From contig JAKTNV010000009.1 in the NCBI GenBank assembly GCA_022747635.1, positions 66,494,177 to 66,558,176 of the forward strand: a stretch of DNA of 64,000 nt, given 5' to 3'. The DNA comes from Hetaerina americana. Its lineage: Eukaryota; Arthropoda; Insecta; Odonata; Calopterygidae. Position 1 is the first letter of the stretch, and each line of letters opens with the position of its first letter. Below the pieces are notes generated by a model. The model searched no databases. It was not told where the DNA came from and saw only the letters and a list, made by a program, of their open reading frames with translations. A program made the translations under genes and the position numbers. Below are positions 11,231-24,800 of this stretch, in pieces.

Positions 11231-11409
11231 TAATTGCCCAATCTTTCAGTCCTGCCGTCTTTATTGTATCTTTTTCCAGTGACATCACCAACGTAAAATT
11301 ATACAGGTAGGCGCTATAGATGTAATGGTAAACGGTTAATCCTCAATACCTTGTCCGGAAAGGGTTTACTACCTGTAAACCAAGGATTTCCCATTACTCC
11401 CTATGTATA

Positions 11410-11590
11410 CAGGGTGCGTTCCAAAAGCAATACTTTTATTTTTTTAAAGTAATTTATTGAAAAAATTTACACAAACACTTAAATTCTTCAAAGTACTGTC
11501 CTTGGACCTCTACACATTTTTTCCAGCGACTCTTCCAAGGCGCCCTGGAAGGAGTCTTCTGGGACTTCTGTATATTTCTACGCTGAAGGA
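11410..11590 (-). mobile_element. Truncated mariner, C-terminal end
   Basis: The minus strand encodes WKSRWKKCVEVQGQYFEEF, the typical mariner transposase C-terminus, followed by a short tail and one terminal repeat beginning CAGGGTGCGTTCCAAAAGCA at 11410 next to a TA. The remainder of the transposase and the other end are absent, so it is a relic of a different mariner lineage from the copy at 10501. Confidence 0.75.
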
Positions 11591-13797
11591 CATTACTTTC
11601 GGTAACACCGCTGCGGGAATTACTTTTAAACTCTATAGCTTGCGTGGTAATGAGCTACAATAGGGATGTCAGAGTAATCCCTCCTATTCTTCACTCTCCC
11701 TTAGCAGGACCTATGGCTATTTCATAAATGCTATGCATTTTATGTCATGTGTGATGGGCGAGACAATATTCAGGAGTTGATATAAACTTACAGCGGATTA
11801 GTAATAGTAATAAACATTTTTAATTGCTCTGGGAGCAAAGTCCCTTGTAGCAGAATACATGTTACATGAGGTTTTGAAACCTATGGAGTGAAGCAGGTTT
11901 ACATGATGCATAGAATAAGGTAATTATAGAATATAGTAAGTAATAAGGTAATGCATAGAATAAGGTAAAATAGAGAGATTTAAGAAATCATCTAAACCTC
12001 GCAGAAATCGCGACAACCTCGCTTTCGTACCAGATGCGTGGTAAGTTAAAAAATTAAATCCTGAAAATAAAAATTGCACAGATTATCAACAATTACAAAT
12101 TACTCAAAATACTATAGTGTGGTGGGTACACAAGCACACCCTGCCGTGTGCCGACGTGGTGGCTTCAAGGTTAAGATATACTACGCGTAAGCTGCGTCCA
12201 AACTGGATAAGCATTAGGCGCCTCACATTGAGGCACCAAATGAAAAGGCAACTTGAGTTTGGACACCCGATGCATTAATATATATCACCTATGTAGCTAC
12301 AGGTAGCCATTTATGAATAAGGAATTGACAGATGATGTACGAATATAAATATTTTGAACATTGAGATAGCCCGTGCAAATATTTTGTGTGCAGTTGCAAA
12401 AACTACTTAATGAATTTTGCAAAATGATGAGTTCACTCTACAAGTCATTTTGTAGTTTTTTACGAACATTTTCCATTTCTTTCTTTTAATTTAGTAACTT
12501 TTTTGGGATTATTTTTGTATTCACTTCCTTTTATCGGACTACATTTACTATTCATAGGTTATTATTTTTTTTATTTTGCTCTAATTAATTAGTTCAGATA
12601 GTATTGTTTCAAGATATACTTTATTTTTTGTGTAGTTCATTTATATTAAGGTGAACTTTTATAGCTAAAAATGTCATCCTTTTTAAGTTTAGGTTAGTGT
12701 TACGGAATTAACTTTTTATCATGTAATTAGTTTTTGTCGGCAATTTTTAATTTTTCTTGGTTTTATTACTTTTAGGTTTTTTTAACCCAGTGACATAATT
12801 CCTCCTTTTACCAAAGTTTATCCTGTGATTCCCCATTTACACGAGAGTAGATGACCATATTTTTACTAAGGGTATTACCAAATGCTTACACTATCCAAAC
12901 GCAACATGGTGGAAAACACAACTTGATGGTTATTTTCCGTTATGTTTAGATACCAAAATACGACTTAATAGGTACACAAATGAGGAATGAATACAATCAC
13001 AATGGTATCCCTGGAAAACATGTGCGGATAGGAGTAAAGAGAATAACTTAAAAGGACGATGTTCTTTGCCTTGAAATGAAACACCAAACCTAGAAATATG
13101 AGCCTACCTGTACATATCAAATAACCGTATTCAACAACTTGATAAAATAAAGTCATTACAATGATTAAAAACTAAATTCGTGAGGAAGACGCCAAAATTC
13201 CCTCGCCAGAGAAAAAACCTTAGCCTTTTCCCACCTTGCGCTAATGAAACCCTGCGTTTTTCTAGCACTCCCTGAGTAATAAGGAGTGCACTCTCTCAAA
13301 AAAAAAACCAATATTATTGTGACCAACATATATTATACATTCCCGCCATGGTGCTTATTCTTCTGCTGGTTGCCACGCTTCAAGTATTTGAAATTATAGG
13401 GTCTTAATATGGCATGCATGGGATAAACTTCTTGTATCCTAAATCCAGGGTTCGAAATTGGTGCTTAAATTTGAGCCCTACTGCTGCCAAACGAGTTTGC
13501 ACACCCTTCACGTAGGGCGTCCTCCCTAAAATTAGGCGATTAAGGCACCTAGCTGATGAGTCTGCATGCAGTTATGCATGGATGAACCAAACTTAGCACA
13601 TTTGTTGTAGGGCATTCATTTGTTTATTTTGCATTTGTGCGAAAACAGTATTTCGACCTTTATATCGGACCTTCGACATTGATATATCAATTTGACAATT
13701 ACATTAAGGCGATCCCAAAGTGATCAAGCAAGAAACATGAGCCTTCCCAACCGATAAGCCATAAATATCTCTGTAAAACGCAACCTCCTCACTGCAG
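11591..13797. other. Non-coding intron, possible SINE head near 13400
   Basis: No exon was found. At about 13410-13470 the plus strand has TGGCATGCATGGG and GGGTTCGAAAT at tRNA-promoter spacing, which may be a decayed SINE, but the evidence is weak. The intron ends CTCCTCACTGCAG. Confidence 0.45.
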
Positions 13798-14282
13798 GGA
13801 ACCACTCTTCCGCAACTCGTGTGACCCCGGTGACCAAGCAGCCCTGGTTCATCCCCGTCGTCGCAACAGTGTGCGGCATCGTCGCTTTGCTCGGCGCGGG
13901 GGCCGTCACCCTGCTCTTTCGGTCGAGGAGCCGGGATCGACACAACAGCCTCAAGGAGGCTATGTTGGCGTGGTCCTGCATCAAGGGGGGTGGGGGCGTG
14001 ATTCGGAAGGGCGACGAGGACGGAGAAGGGGCGGGCAAGGCCGACGGCGGCGACTGGGGCTGGAACTGCATGTCGCAGGGATACCCGTCGACGAGGCAGG
14101 TGGTGGCCAGGGTGGGCTGGATGGAAGCGAACCGGTGGGAGGCGGGGCCGGGGAGTACCGGAGGAGACCCGGCCGGGGTCCCCAGGGGGCAAGAACAGGG
14201 CGAGGAGGGCGGCCCAGAAGGCGCGGGGCCCTACAAAGAAGTATTCATCCGACATCCCGGCGACATCACCACTGAGCTGTGA
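13798..14282 (+). CDS. CLCA-like protein, terminal exon: TM and cytoplasmic tail
   Basis: Last coding exon. It begins in phase 1 after ACTGCAG, completes a Gly codon and runs 160 more codons to a TGA at 14280-14282. NHSSATRVTP is followed by one strongly hydrophobic segment (PWFIPVVATVCGIVALLGAG, then AVTLLF) and a basic stop-transfer stretch RSRSRDRH. This fits a type I membrane anchor with the tail in the cytoplasm. The tail of about 115 residues is rich in Gly, Glu and Asp and ends GDITTEL. The DNA is far more GC-rich than its surroundings, with many CpG, and gives long shadow frames on both strands. No convincing AATAAA follows within several hundred bases; the nearest exact one, at 15134, lies in a repeat. 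Confidence 0.75.
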
Positions 14283-15079
14283 GCTCCCATTGAGCATGCC
14301 GTTGGCGGAGCGTACCTAACGTCACCTATTGACGCGATGGGGGAGCCACTCTATCACCCTTGTGATCTCTACATCTTTACAATACCCCGCAAGCCGTCGC
14401 AAAGACGTGTGGCGAGGGGTGTTAGGTCACCAGCCATACTACGATACAAACTCATGGCACCCCGTGAGCCACCGAAAGGGCAGGTGGAAGGGGGATGGCC
14501 GGAAATCATTCGAGCAACATCCTTGCCATCAAACCACCATCAATAACCTTTGTGCCTTCCAATACCTAATCAAAGCATTCGCCGTGAAATTTCGTGCTAA
14601 TAAGACCAATATTTATTTGTATTATCGAGCTGCCAAAGTTTCAATAACGCAATCACATTTGCGCGAACAGAAGGAGACTTCGTTGCAATAATGAGCGAAA
14701 GACCCTTAGTGGCACTTTAAAAGTTTATTTCCGATGAAATCCAGCAGTCGACATGCAGTCGGATGTATCATGGGCGGCTCATTCAAACCATTAATCTTTG
14801 TGGAAAGACGACCATGTTTCCGGTCCAAATAACGCTAAGACATACTCATGTCTAAGATAAAAATGGAACAGGGAATGAAGCATCATTTCTTAAGAGATGA
14901 ATCCTGAGAGATTTGCTAACGGTCCCCGAAAAGGTATCTTTGGGCTCCATTTTACGATAGCATACATACCTGTGTATTAAAACTGTTTGGTTAGGTTTGA
15001 GAAGACCCCGTGTTCCCGGTGCCAATACATCGCGATAAACCTCAGATTTCTAAAATGATAAAGATTGAACATTTCCATA
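14283..15079. other. 3' UTR and downstream flank of CLCA-like gene
   Basis: No further gene was recognised. Open frames at 14329-14691 are out of frame with the terminal exon, follow its stop, and have no family features. The 3' UTR end cannot be fixed. Confidence 0.45.
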
Positions 15080-15135
15080 GCGATACATTGGGTGCAACGC
15101 GTTTCAATACCAATGCATCATCATCAGATACTAAA
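15080..15135 (-). repeat. Hammerhead-like repeat, group 2
   Basis: The minus strand reads CTGATGA (15121-15127), a weak ATGC/GTAT hairpin, then GAAAC (15101-15105) and GCGTTGCACC. The order matches a hammerhead core, but no good cleavage triplet or stem I is evident, so it is listed as a degenerate relative of the repeats at 35672 and 45491. Confidence 0.45.
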
Positions 15136-18056
15136 TAAAGGCTTTTTAATATGCGTAGTAGTACACATAAGGCCCACAAAGGATGGTGGTTGATTGATAG
15201 CATGGGGCGGAAGGAGTTTGGTGAAAGAAAGCGTGGTGTGGGTTAGAAAGATATGGAATTACTCCTGGGCGGAGTTTTTCGTCGGAATGCGGAAGTCTGG
15301 AAGGGACGTGCCAAGAGAGGAGAATTATATACAATGGTATTCTTGTATACACATCTCTCTGGGTTGTTAAAAAAAATCCTGTAATATGTAACTGACGTTG
15401 ATGCGCGTTGTACATCATAAATCGCAATGGAAATTTACCATTCATATTAATTAGGAATATTTTCAATTCTCACAAATGAAAGAGTTGAGCCACAGTTACT
15501 GACACTGAAGAATATTTTCGTCCCATTCTTTCAATCGACGAACGAGAAGTAATAATTGTGTCCAGAGGGTCATTTTGTGTGCCAATGAGTGTCAAATATT
15601 TAATGTCGCTCAATACGTGCGTATCGTGCTTTCAGACAAAATAATCAATGAGTGATCTCTTAATAGTTGGACTGAGATATCCCCGGGCCGATGGAAGTAA
15701 ACGTGACGCCAAGCCCTCGGTCTCCTTCAGGCTCAACGACCGCTCCCTTAGTACCATCCAAAGTGAAAGTTTGTGTGCTTGCTGGTTTGGTCGGGTGTTA
15801 TCTAATTATGGCAACTTCGAAGGGATACCGTTGCTCAGTGAAACATGAAATGATTGAGAATATATTTTCTCAACTCTCACGACTACCAACTAGACGCTGT
15901 CAATGTGAATTCGTGATCAGTGATGGAAGGGAACATCTTTTTACGAGAGCTCAAAGGTAGTGTTTGGGTAGTGATGTTAGCGCGCGCTTTAGTGTTTCAA
16001 ATACAACCAAACCAACCACATGAGCCAAATACAACTATAAATTGCCTTAGGCCAAGCGGTACTTCTCAGCTTGAACAAACTTTACGTACAATATTTGCCT
16101 AATAATTTCCGCTTTGGTAAGTTTGTGTCCTTAATCCATTGGAGTAAATGGATGGCTGTTATTATTTGGGTCTAGCTTTATGAAGTGTTATCAACCAGGA
16201 TGCGAGGTCACGAAATTCTTTCATCTCAACTGAATCGATTTCATCGCCTGTGTCCAAACTTAATTGGAAGATATTGTACGACATAAACATGTGATATTAA
16301 CTTTAAAAGTACATTACTGCTATTTGTAACTCATGACGTAGACTTTCACTGCGGATTATTGTTACTGTTTATCAAAGGTGTTTCGTCACGCCCTTAGCCA
16401 GAAGGATATACGAACGTTATTTCTTATCTCAGGGAATATACAACGGTAGGGAGACAATTAAAAACTCCAAAGAGTGAACTGTATCCATCTTACAACATTA
16501 AAAAGTGTGTACAGTGCTCCATTGAACAGTTGAAGCAGTGAAAAAGGTCTGAATCTCCTTGAAAAAGCTTTATAATTTCGTTCCAAATGGAATACGACAG
16601 ATTTGCTCATATAAAATCCACGTCAATATGTCCTGTGTGCGTATAAATACGATAAACAATACGTTTGCAATAAGCAATAGGGTACCAAGGAGAGGTTCTT
16701 GGTACAAACCAATATCACATCCTTCGCTGTTTCACTGGTTTGTAGAAAGTATCCTGGCTCCATTGCAATAATATTATGTTATTTTTATCCTAAATATGCT
16801 AAGCTCTCTTTTAGTATGTTAATATCTATGTTGTAAAGCATATATTATTTATATTATTTTATATTTTATTTGTTAAGACATAAGTAACTTGCACTACCTA
16901 AAGCACAAACTCCTGTTAAAAATATGTAATGTATTGGTTTTACTAATTCCCATGAATACCTGCAGTTCGATTAGCATAAATATTTTATGCATTATGATAT
17001 TTGAAAAAAGGGTAATACGTTCTAAGAACACAGTACGATTAAATGCTTCCGTAAACATCGACTGGGAGAGGCAGAGTTAGACTTAAAGGCACGATTGTTT
17101 ATTGAAGACCATTGAGTTCGGTGAAGTGCTGAAAATTCTAGTGACAAAAGTACTACTGGGCAAGAACAAGGATGAGAAAATCGGCTCCAGCAATTGCAGG
17201 CGTCAAAGCGAAGAAAGAATCCGGCGTGTAAATCCATATGCAGGTACATATCCTGTACATGCTAGCCAAAAACTTAGTTCCTAAAAATTGTTAATGCCAC
17301 TCACTCAAAAATCTCTCAGGTATATTAAAATAATAAAATGATGGTTAGCCCTACTTAAATAAACGGTATATAAGTATACTAGATGGTATTATAAATAGTA
17401 TGCAAATTTGATTACATTAAATAATATAGTGAGAGTAAAACAGAAGAGTTGGCTCTAGAGCCAACTCAAGAAGGCAACTTGCCCTTTTGATAGTTTAAAT
17501 TGTTAAGTAAGTATTGATTGAGTTTTACCAGATATCAAGTGGGGGTGAATATTTTCCAATACTTGTATTTACTCCTAATATAAAATGACATTTGCTGTTA
17601 CTTATAAAGAGTGTAATAAAACGTCTAAACTGTCAACATTGATAATTATAAAGAATCAGAAGCAATTTAAAATGGAAAAAATGAATAATCAGTGTTATCC
17701 TCCTTGTATCAACGCATTAATCTTTGAAACACGATATAATGATTTATCTAAATAAACAACTAAGCACAAAATTATTTAACCAGTTACCCAAAAAATAAAC
17801 ATTTCAAAAAATAAAAATCATAGTGATTTTTTCAGAGAATTCAAATAGCTTCCATCAAAGATCTTTTCAACGTCGATACAGAAGTATATTGCTTTCTCGC
17901 ATAACAGCAGGAACCATTTTAGAAAAATTCTTGGGTCCGTTTTAATATATATTTACGAGAATTGAACTTTTCATAGGATTTATAATATAACTTTCCTTTT
18001 AATTTTCTTTTTCCTTGACAGAGAGAATTTTTCTGGTTTGATTGAAACATTTTTCG
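15136..18056. other. Intergenic, no gene seen
   Basis: AT-rich intergenic DNA with short open frames of no recognisable family. The only small structure noted is a perfect 22-bp palindrome at 17446-17467 (GAGTTGGCTCT and its inverse). Confidence 0.5.
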
Positions 18057-18224
18057 GTTCGGTTCGTGCCCCGGGCAAGCCTCTCCGGGAACCTGCAGCT
18101 ATGTGATACTGGCACCTGCAGCACCCAAGCTATGTGATTTTTCGGGTACCATATCTTCCTGGGAAACCATAACCGACACAGGGAAAGGATCTGTCTCCCC
18201 CCTGATGTGTGAATTCCACACGCC
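18057..18224 (+). mobile_element. tRNA-derived SINE family A, copy 3 (5' truncated)
   Basis: It begins inside the B box (TTCGGTTCGTGCCCCGGGC), continues through the body (GCACCCAAGCTATGTGATTT and CTTCCTGGGAAACC) and stops at CACACGCCGTA, where a (TA)n tract takes over. A short internal duplication of the TATGTGAT segment is present. Confidence 0.75.

Positions 18225-18286
<62 letters not shown>
18225..18286. repeat. (TA)n microsatellite
   Basis: About 62 bp of pure TA joining SINE copy 3 to the inverted foldback family. The Tyr/Ile-rich frames here are artefacts of the tract. Confidence 0.95.
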
Positions 18287-18288
<2 letters not shown>

Positions 18289-18550
18289 GAAATGGAACGC
18301 TCTTCGGCAACTCACAAATATATAAAAACACAGATGTGGATTTTAAAAACATATTAACACAAAGAAATGACAGATGTGTAGTTTTGACGTTTCGACGACA
18401 CGACTGGCATCATCAGACTCTGATTGTCTCGTCATCAGTCTCGGGATTCTGATGGCGATGGTCGTGTTGTCGAAACGTCAAAATTACATATGTGAGTGTT
18501 CTTTCTTAGTGTTTCTACGTTTAAAAATCTACATCTGTGTTTATATAGTA
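18287..18550. repeat. Imperfect foldback related to 555-775
   Basis: It starts with the inverse of the GAGCGTTCCATTTCGAA segment seen at 776-812. Two diverged inverted arms follow, at about 18320-18420 and 18444-18547. The minus arm carries CTGATGATGCCAGTCGTG then GAAACGTC, and the plus arm CTGATGGCGATGGTCGTG then GAAACGTC. Both end in the GTGAGTGTTCTTTC and ACATCTGTGTTTATA tail type. The arms differ at many sites, so this copy is older than the perfect one. Confidence 0.8.
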
Positions 18551-18800
18551 TATATTAAAATAAGACTTCCTTGGATCGTTGCCACTTAAGATACCGTGTA
18601 ACATATCCTAGCCTCGTATAAATACTGACATGAGCATAACGATTTCTATTCAAGTCGACCTCGACAGTTCGTGACTTTGATCGTGTGGGCGCCTGCCAAT
18701 CATCATCCGAGTGAATTCCATTTATTCGACTCAATCATTTCGAAATAGTACCTAGCCGATTCATAATTCTGTACCGAAATAATAAACATCTTAAACAGAG
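18551..18800 (+). repeat. Possible solo-LTR-like segment
   Basis: TATAAATA at 18617-18624 and AATAAA at 18781-18786 lie about 160 bp apart without any coding sequence. This spacing is common in LTRs, but no flanking duplication or clear TG...CA ends were identified, so the call is tentative. Confidence 0.2.
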
Positions 18801-21800
18801 CTCCTATCATTTATCAGTTTATTCAAGTTTTACATGGATGATTAATTCATATTATTCAATGTACTGCGGAAAATGATACGGCAGTTATTCTTACGTAGTC
18901 ATCCGTTGATATGCACCGAAATGTAAAAATTACCCGCTCTGACTGGGAAATTCATTTGAAAAGAATTCATTTATCATACATTTTTTATTAATTTCATTGA
19001 TAAATTTAGTAATTTATTTTTTTATTATTTTTATACATGGTCATATATTAATCAATTATATAATAGTGCACTACCATCGCCAAAATAATTACAATGCCTT
19101 TTAAAATACAAAGCCGACTGGTCTTCTGATTCTAGCCAGTGTGATAGAATCATGAAGAGTAAAGAGTTGATAAAAAATTTTTAATATAAATATCTATGAA
19201 TTTTTTCTAGCAGTCGAAATACATACTTTCTCGAATGGAACATTTGACTGTCGGAGCTGTTTCAGGCAAAGGATATATAGTCTGCTTCAGATAAATATTA
19301 CCAGCAAATTAATCAGAGAGAGTGAATTAGGTATGAATTAATTAAAAATAAGCAATGTGTTTTTGAATTAAATAGTTTTAATGCCATATCACCCGGACTT
19401 CCAGGTCAAATTTCAATTTTGCCCCACAACTTTCACCTTCTTTTCGTCGTCAATCGTGTCAATTTTCTCGAGTTTCAAAGTTGATAAAATAAGAGAAAGT
19501 TTTTTCAAAAACATATGCAAGAAACTGTTTAAAATATGACATGGTATTTGTGAGACAACTGAGGGGCTAATAATTTCTTCAAGACGATGCACCTTACTGA
19601 TTCTCATTCACTAAAACCTCTTCTAAATCACATAATATGAATTTTTGGAGATGCAAAACATAGGTAGCTGTTGAATACTGGCGGCCCGAATGTTATCGTA
19701 TACTAGGCTTAAACTTCAAATGGGTTTTGCTGAATACGTTGAAGAGTGACAAAACATGAAAGGAAGATAAAAGGAACAAGTTATGGAAAAGGTTGACAGT
19801 CCCCCCTGATAAGAAGTATATGCGACATGTCCAAAAACCTTTGGAGCAGACATAAAGAAAAAATGGAATGCGATGGCCATGAAATCAAATGAATTAATGA
19901 CGGTGATGATATTTGAATGAGAAGTTTCATAACTTCACGGCCATATTAGCGTTTAGTCAAGACATTTAGAGGCTTTGGGCTTCTTAAGATTCCCGATTAA
20001 ACCAATACGCATCATATTCCTCATCTCCGATCTTCTAGATCACACCTTTTGTGTATATACACCCACCACATGTCCAATATTCTTAAAGAAGATTTAATGA
20101 AAGCACAAAATTTTTTGCATGGCATTTTTTTTCAATTCAAGCACCATTCAGCAGTGTGTGGGCATCCGCTATTGACAGGAGATTTCCCCGTTCAAATCCA
20201 GATCATGACTCAGGTCACCCCAAATAAAGACAAATTGCGTCGCCGAGTATTCCTGAAAATATGTATGGCAAAGTTACCCTGAATCACCCTGTGATTTCTC
20301 AGGAATATTCGAGAACGTGACTACATGGCCTCAACATTGCACCACATCATTTGGTGATCGACGTTAATTTATTCCGTGACGGTAAATTCATCGTTTACAC
20401 CGGTCGACACTGGCCCACATCGACTATCAGCCACCGACTCTGGATTTGACAACTCACGTCATTAATAAGTGACCACAGAATTCAACTTCAGCGGAAGAAG
20501 TTTATCTGCCGTTTTAGTTATACGCTATGCCGTATCAAGTTCATTTGATAATTGATATTAATATTTTAGTACCCTGTAAGCCACCACTAGGGTGTGTGGC
20601 AGGGGGTGAATATACACCAGACTAATTTTGACCCGAATATGACCCAACCGTGGTCAGAAAATATTATTCTCATCCTTTATCCTACGTGTATAAAATGAAA
20701 TCTTAAATCTATCTGTTCAACACTTAATCTCTCTAATTTTATTGTCATATCTCTCCTACCGTAGTACGATGGGTGTTTTCGTAATAAAACTATTTCAATG
20801 TCACCGTCGGCCAATTCAATTAATATCTATTGCCAAGAACTTTAGATAATGGACTGACTACTGCTTATGTGATGAGTTTCAAGTTTATCTGAATATATAT
20901 AATCATAAAAAACTATACACATTATATATATTCAAGGGTTTCAGATGAGCACGGTTACATCTATATCTCACCCCGTAAGCCGCCATGTCACAAGGGGCGA
21001 CCGCAGGATGAGAAACCACGCATTTGGTATGAGGAGAATCTTTCTGAACCGATCAAAGCAACTTTAGGGTTGAAGAAAACTGGTTGAGCGGTGCGTGGAT
21101 CATAAACTTGCTCTTCGAGGAAAGCATATAAGCCTCATGATTTTAGGCGTTACTCTCGGGCACTTAATATTACAAATTAAAGGCATTATAGTTCACCAAA
21201 AGTTTTTTTAATCCATTTTTCAATTCCCTTTGGCTCTCCATTACCGATCTTCCCTTTCCTCGGCACTCCGCCACCGTAATTTTGACCACCGCGAGTCAGA
21301 AAACAACCCTCGGTCCGATTGCATATTTCTCTCCACTTCCATTTCCTACTTCCGACACCACCCCTCTCATCTCGCACCCATAAATCAACTCCACGGTCCT
21401 GGTTCCAGTCATCTTTTAGTGGCCAGTGAATAAGTCGTAACCTGGGTAGGGAAATGAAATGCTTTGTCGACTATCCTGAGTTTCTTTCATTCACAGATAA
21501 GCGTGGGTTGCTGGCTTCTGAAGTTTGGCTGCTGAGAAGAATGAGGAAAGTACGTGAATGGAGAGCGAGAAAAAATACGTTGTAAAGAGTTCAATGGCCG
21601 TGGAAGTTCAAAAACGAAAGGCAAAGTGAATATTGGGTTACTGATGGCAGTTACTTGAAAGGACAATTCTTAGTGAAATGGGTTTTGTGACTCAGTGAAG
21701 CGGGTATACTGTAATGAATAATAGCTGAGACCAGCAAAGATTAAAATGTATCTATACTCCTCAGAATGAATTCAAAATCACTCATAGATGTGAAATATTA

Positions 21801-24800
21801 TTCATTTCTAAATTGTGTAGATCTCTGATGATCGAATCTCAAGATAGCACTATCCACCCAAATAGTAATGTCGAGGAGGCAAGTCAAACAATAATAAAGG
21901 TCTTAGAATCACAATTAGAACTCAATATTTAAAGAGCTATGGCTATTTGGTTTTAAGATAAAGGACATTGATCAGTCAGTAGATGAGTTCCATAAAAGTC
22001 TGATGGAATTGTGAAATCTGCATATCTTTTAAGCCAATAGGATACAACATTCTCATTGCTTTCTGTTTTCGTGTTTTCACTTCCTCGTTTGAGTATCTGT
22101 CGCTTCGCATCTCATTTCGAAAGTATGAAATCCTAGTAACATGCTCGATTATCTTCCACTCTTATTTCAATTTGCATCCTAGTTAATTCTAATTAACAAA
22201 AATTTCGTTTTTTCAGCATTCATTATTGTTCTGCTGGCGATGAGAATAAAATCATAGCATATGAATAAATGTCGTGTTAGGTGGTCCTCTTTTCCTATTA
22301 ATAAAAATATGCCTTCTACAAAGCACACTACGCCCAAGTTTAAATTTCCAATATTGTATCCCAGTTCTTATGCTAACCGGCTGATCATTTCATTCATTAC
22401 GACGTTAAGTAAGAGTGGGCTCTACGAATCCGCTTGCCAAATAAAGCAAGTTATTTTTTGTTCTCCTTCCATTCTTATACCTCCACTCAATTACAACTAT
22501 CAGCTTAGACGAAAAATTTCTTGTTTTCGGCATTGATAGTGCATTTTTTTTGCACAGGCTGTTCCAAATACAATTGGCATTATACTGGAAAAAGCTATCG
22601 TCTAATCTATAAGGCAGAACACATATGCCTATTCCATTAACTGTTTTATAATAAATCTCGCATCAGTATACGTAAGTCTTGCAAAAATCCTTTCTGTTTA
22701 TCTGATATAGTTATGATTTTAATAATTTTCTCGTTTACTTATCTTAAAGTTAATATAAGTGAGCAGTTCAGCAGATAATGCCGTGATAGTTTTAAGGTTT
22801 AGTATTCTCTCATTTTCATACCTTTTTGCGGTTGTAATATACTTCCATTTTTTGGGTACTGCTTCTTTTCCAGTACTGTGTTTGACTTTAACGGTGATTT
22901 TTAGAATATACAATGAACTGATTTGGAAAATAATCGGGAAATATCCGATTATATGCGAGAGATTTTATCCATTATATAAGCTATCGCTGCTCCCTTGAGA
23001 GTAAAGGGTAGATTTAAAGGTAGAGTTAGAAACTAGAGTTGGAACAACTGTGTCTGATCGAAACACTGAGAAAAGAATGTCTCTTGTTCAACATTGTCAT
23101 CTAATTTTGGCAACCATAAACCTTTTACAATTTAGAGATGTGTCCTTCACGGATATGGTATGCATCAAGTGATGTGTGATGCTTCTAAATATGAGTTTAG
23201 TTATACTTATGGGTGACGTTTGACTGTGGATATTCGCATATATAATGCATGTGAGCATTAGAACGTGCAAATCCCTACTCTGGTATCGATTTTGATGGAA
23301 ATGTATCCCAGCCATTAGTAATCACACAAAGCAAAATCATCATAAGTAATAGTATTTTGCAGCGTTATCTTTCCATTAAAATGACTTCATTATGTGAAAT
23401 GCCATATTTTATGGTGACAAACTTTCATAATTACCATAAATCATGCTGACAGAAACTTACTATGCAGTTGTATTTACGGAGTAAATATATTACTTCTTAG
23501 AGATATTCGAACAGAATTCGAGATCAATTCATTCACCTAGTCTGTATATCCACCATAGATGGTGCGGAGGTGTAATCAGGCGTTCCACCTCGATGAAAAC
23601 CATAGTTAAACGTTTCAAATAGAAAAGATATCGCAAAAACTACTGAAATAGTGCGTTTTGAAAATGGACAGCGTGAATAATTTTTTATGTGAAATTCTAC
23701 AAAAATTTTTAAATTTATTTAAAACGTAAATGCAAATATTAAAATCTTGCAAGAGTCATAGATTTTTCATTTGCATTCTAATTGTATACCAGTCATGCAC
23801 AGCTCGTTTGCTTCTTTAATCAAAATTGCAAGTGCCACATTTTTCGCAAAGGTTGTTTCTCATATCCTCATACTAAAAGTAGCTCTGGATATTAATTGGT
23901 AGCTTCGAGAAGTCACACACACAAACAGATTAAACTTGTGAGCTCACCTGAGACTAATTAGGTAAAATTCACATTCAGGAAGGGTGCTATTTTTTTTGTC
24001 ACATGCGGTTACATAGGCTATTTAAGTGCCCACAAAAATCACCGAGCTTTGATTTTATCGGGGAAATTCCAATACCTTTACTCATTGGTCATAAGCTGAA
24101 TTCAAAACGTCTCAGCGTAATCACCTTGACCGGCCAAACACACTGTACAATAGTGAGGAGAACGTGGCAGGAAGTATTTGACCACCTGCAATTTTATACA
24201 TAGATTTGTGCCTATTTTTACCTACTTTTTTACTTATATATGAAGCCTATGATACTATGGGAGCACACTTACTAAAATATACAGAGAGGAAACTGTTTTA
24301 CCAGCAATTTTGGCGGTTGCTTTCATCTGTAAGGAAAGCCATCAATATTGAGTTTTTACTCAAACATGTTGCATTATTTTGTAAACTTTATGCATTTACA
24401 ATGGAAAAAATAATTTAAAGCATATTAACTTGATACTAGTGATGAATCTGGGTGAAAAATATGTTATTAAATATCTTTAACACAAGACTTAATGTATCCC
24501 ATCACCATTACCAGTAACTAACAGTAAAACAATTTATTCACGGAATTTATTCAAATTATTGGAAATAAATTAATTTATTACACATAATGAAGACTTTAAC
24601 AATTGAAATATTACTCAAACAAAATCAAAATGAGTTCTACTCCGTGAATACGGTGTTCTGACTTAATGACTGTTGTTGGGAGTCGGGATGGTGACGTTCT
24701 TGGATATGAAAAACTTTGACCGCCGGAACTCTGGTGATCTCTGAGAGGGTAACGCGATTTTCAAAAATCATAAAATGAGAAAAAACCTCTATATTACCTT

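Noticed and set aside
13871..14275. Arg/Gly-rich plus-strand frame of 134 codons
   Set aside because: Out-of-frame shadow of the CLCA-like terminal exon, produced by its high GC content.
14329..14691. 120-codon frame downstream of the CLCA-like stop
   Set aside because: Follows the stop in another frame, with no domain and no splice support.
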